Assembly (NCBI GenBank): GCA_050700115.1
Contig: JBOHGG010000009.1
Coordinates: 1-64,000 of the forward strand
Length of the DNA: 64,000 nucleotides
DNA from: GCA-003244245 sp050700115
GTDB taxonomy: Bacteria; Actinomycetota; Actinomycetes; Mycobacteriales; Pseudonocardiaceae
Direction: 5' to 3'
Shown: positions 63,975 through 64,000 of the stretch, piece by piece
How positions within the stretch are numbered: the first letter of the stretch is position 1
Layout of the letters: the number at the start of each line of letters is the position of its first letter
Translations under genes and position numbers: made by a program
Notes under the pieces: model-generated
The model's database searches: none
The model's input: the letters and a program-made list of their open reading frames with translations, nothing else
Told to the model about the DNA's origin: nothing

Positions 63975-64000
63975 GGTTCGCTCGCAGGCTAAGTGCGGCC

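Overview
The window comes from a high-GC actinobacterium, most likely a member of the Pseudonocardiaceae. It carries F420 biosynthesis genes (fbiA, fbiB), two WhiB regulators, mtrA-mtrB-lpqB, a mycothiol-type RsrA anti-sigma factor and the 24-residue ribosomal protein bL37. From left to right the conserved genes follow the order of the M. tuberculosis Rv3262-to-Rv3217c region (fbiB, fbiA, whiB2, manB, manA, tmk, mtrAB, lpqB, comF-like, hpf, secA1, Rv3235, rsgA, aroA, sigH/R, rsrA, TB7.3, pdtaS, whiB1, Rv3217c). The accessory material can therefore be recognised as interruptions of a core backbone.

0.4-12.5 kb (core): a NUDIX hydrolase follows fbiA-fbiB in a translationally coupled F420 operon. 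Then come an M50-type protease, whiB2, a large membrane protein, a zincin-like protein, a DUF3499 protein, and the mannose pathway (manB, trm112-like, SIS/TobH-like, manA).

12.5-22.5 kb (accessory): a tight five-gene minus-strand operon encodes an IDO-type 2-oxoglutarate/Fe dioxygenase, a lysine/ornithine-type flavin N-hydroxylase, an EamA exporter, a haem-oxygenase-like diiron oxygenase and an amino-acid-binding lipoprotein. An AraC regulator lies upstream on the same strand. The set looks like a compact pathway that oxidises a free amino acid, with no NRPS, PKS or siderophore synthetase beside it. It is followed by a GlxA-type regulator with a clear operator, a quinone-oxidoreductase-like gene and an aldo/keto reductase remnant.

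22.5-36.4 kb (mostly core): a CDF transporter, an APC permease, a lone biotin carboxylase, tmk, mtrAB-lpqB, a comF-like gene, hpf and secA1. A family of 22-nt repeats in inverted array occurs between the biotin carboxylase gene and tmk, and again before pruA at 52.6 kb.

36.4-50.2 kb (accessory, defence-like): a three-gene operon (two-TM protein, cupin-like protein, inositol-monophosphatase family), an ArsB/SLC13-like transporter, and a 1937-residue protein with TIR, degenerate metallophosphoesterase, NACHT, pentapeptide and 15 WD40 repeats. A 2H phosphoesterase converges on that gene. An ABC-F protein and a divergent-type histidyl-tRNA synthetase follow. The TIR-NACHT-WD40 protein is the best candidate for an undescribed immune system, and the diiron/flavin/2OG operon is the best candidate for an undescribed biosynthetic pathway.

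50.3-64 kb (mostly core): an Rv3235 homologue, a SpoU methyltransferase, a WS/DGAT remnant, a DUF6912 protein, pruA, a sulfotransferase with a strong upstream operator, rsgA, aroA, an SRAP protein, a hydrolase, sigR-rsrA with a textbook autoregulatory SigR promoter, bL37, a biotinyl protein, pdtaS, and whiB1 with a CRP-like site.
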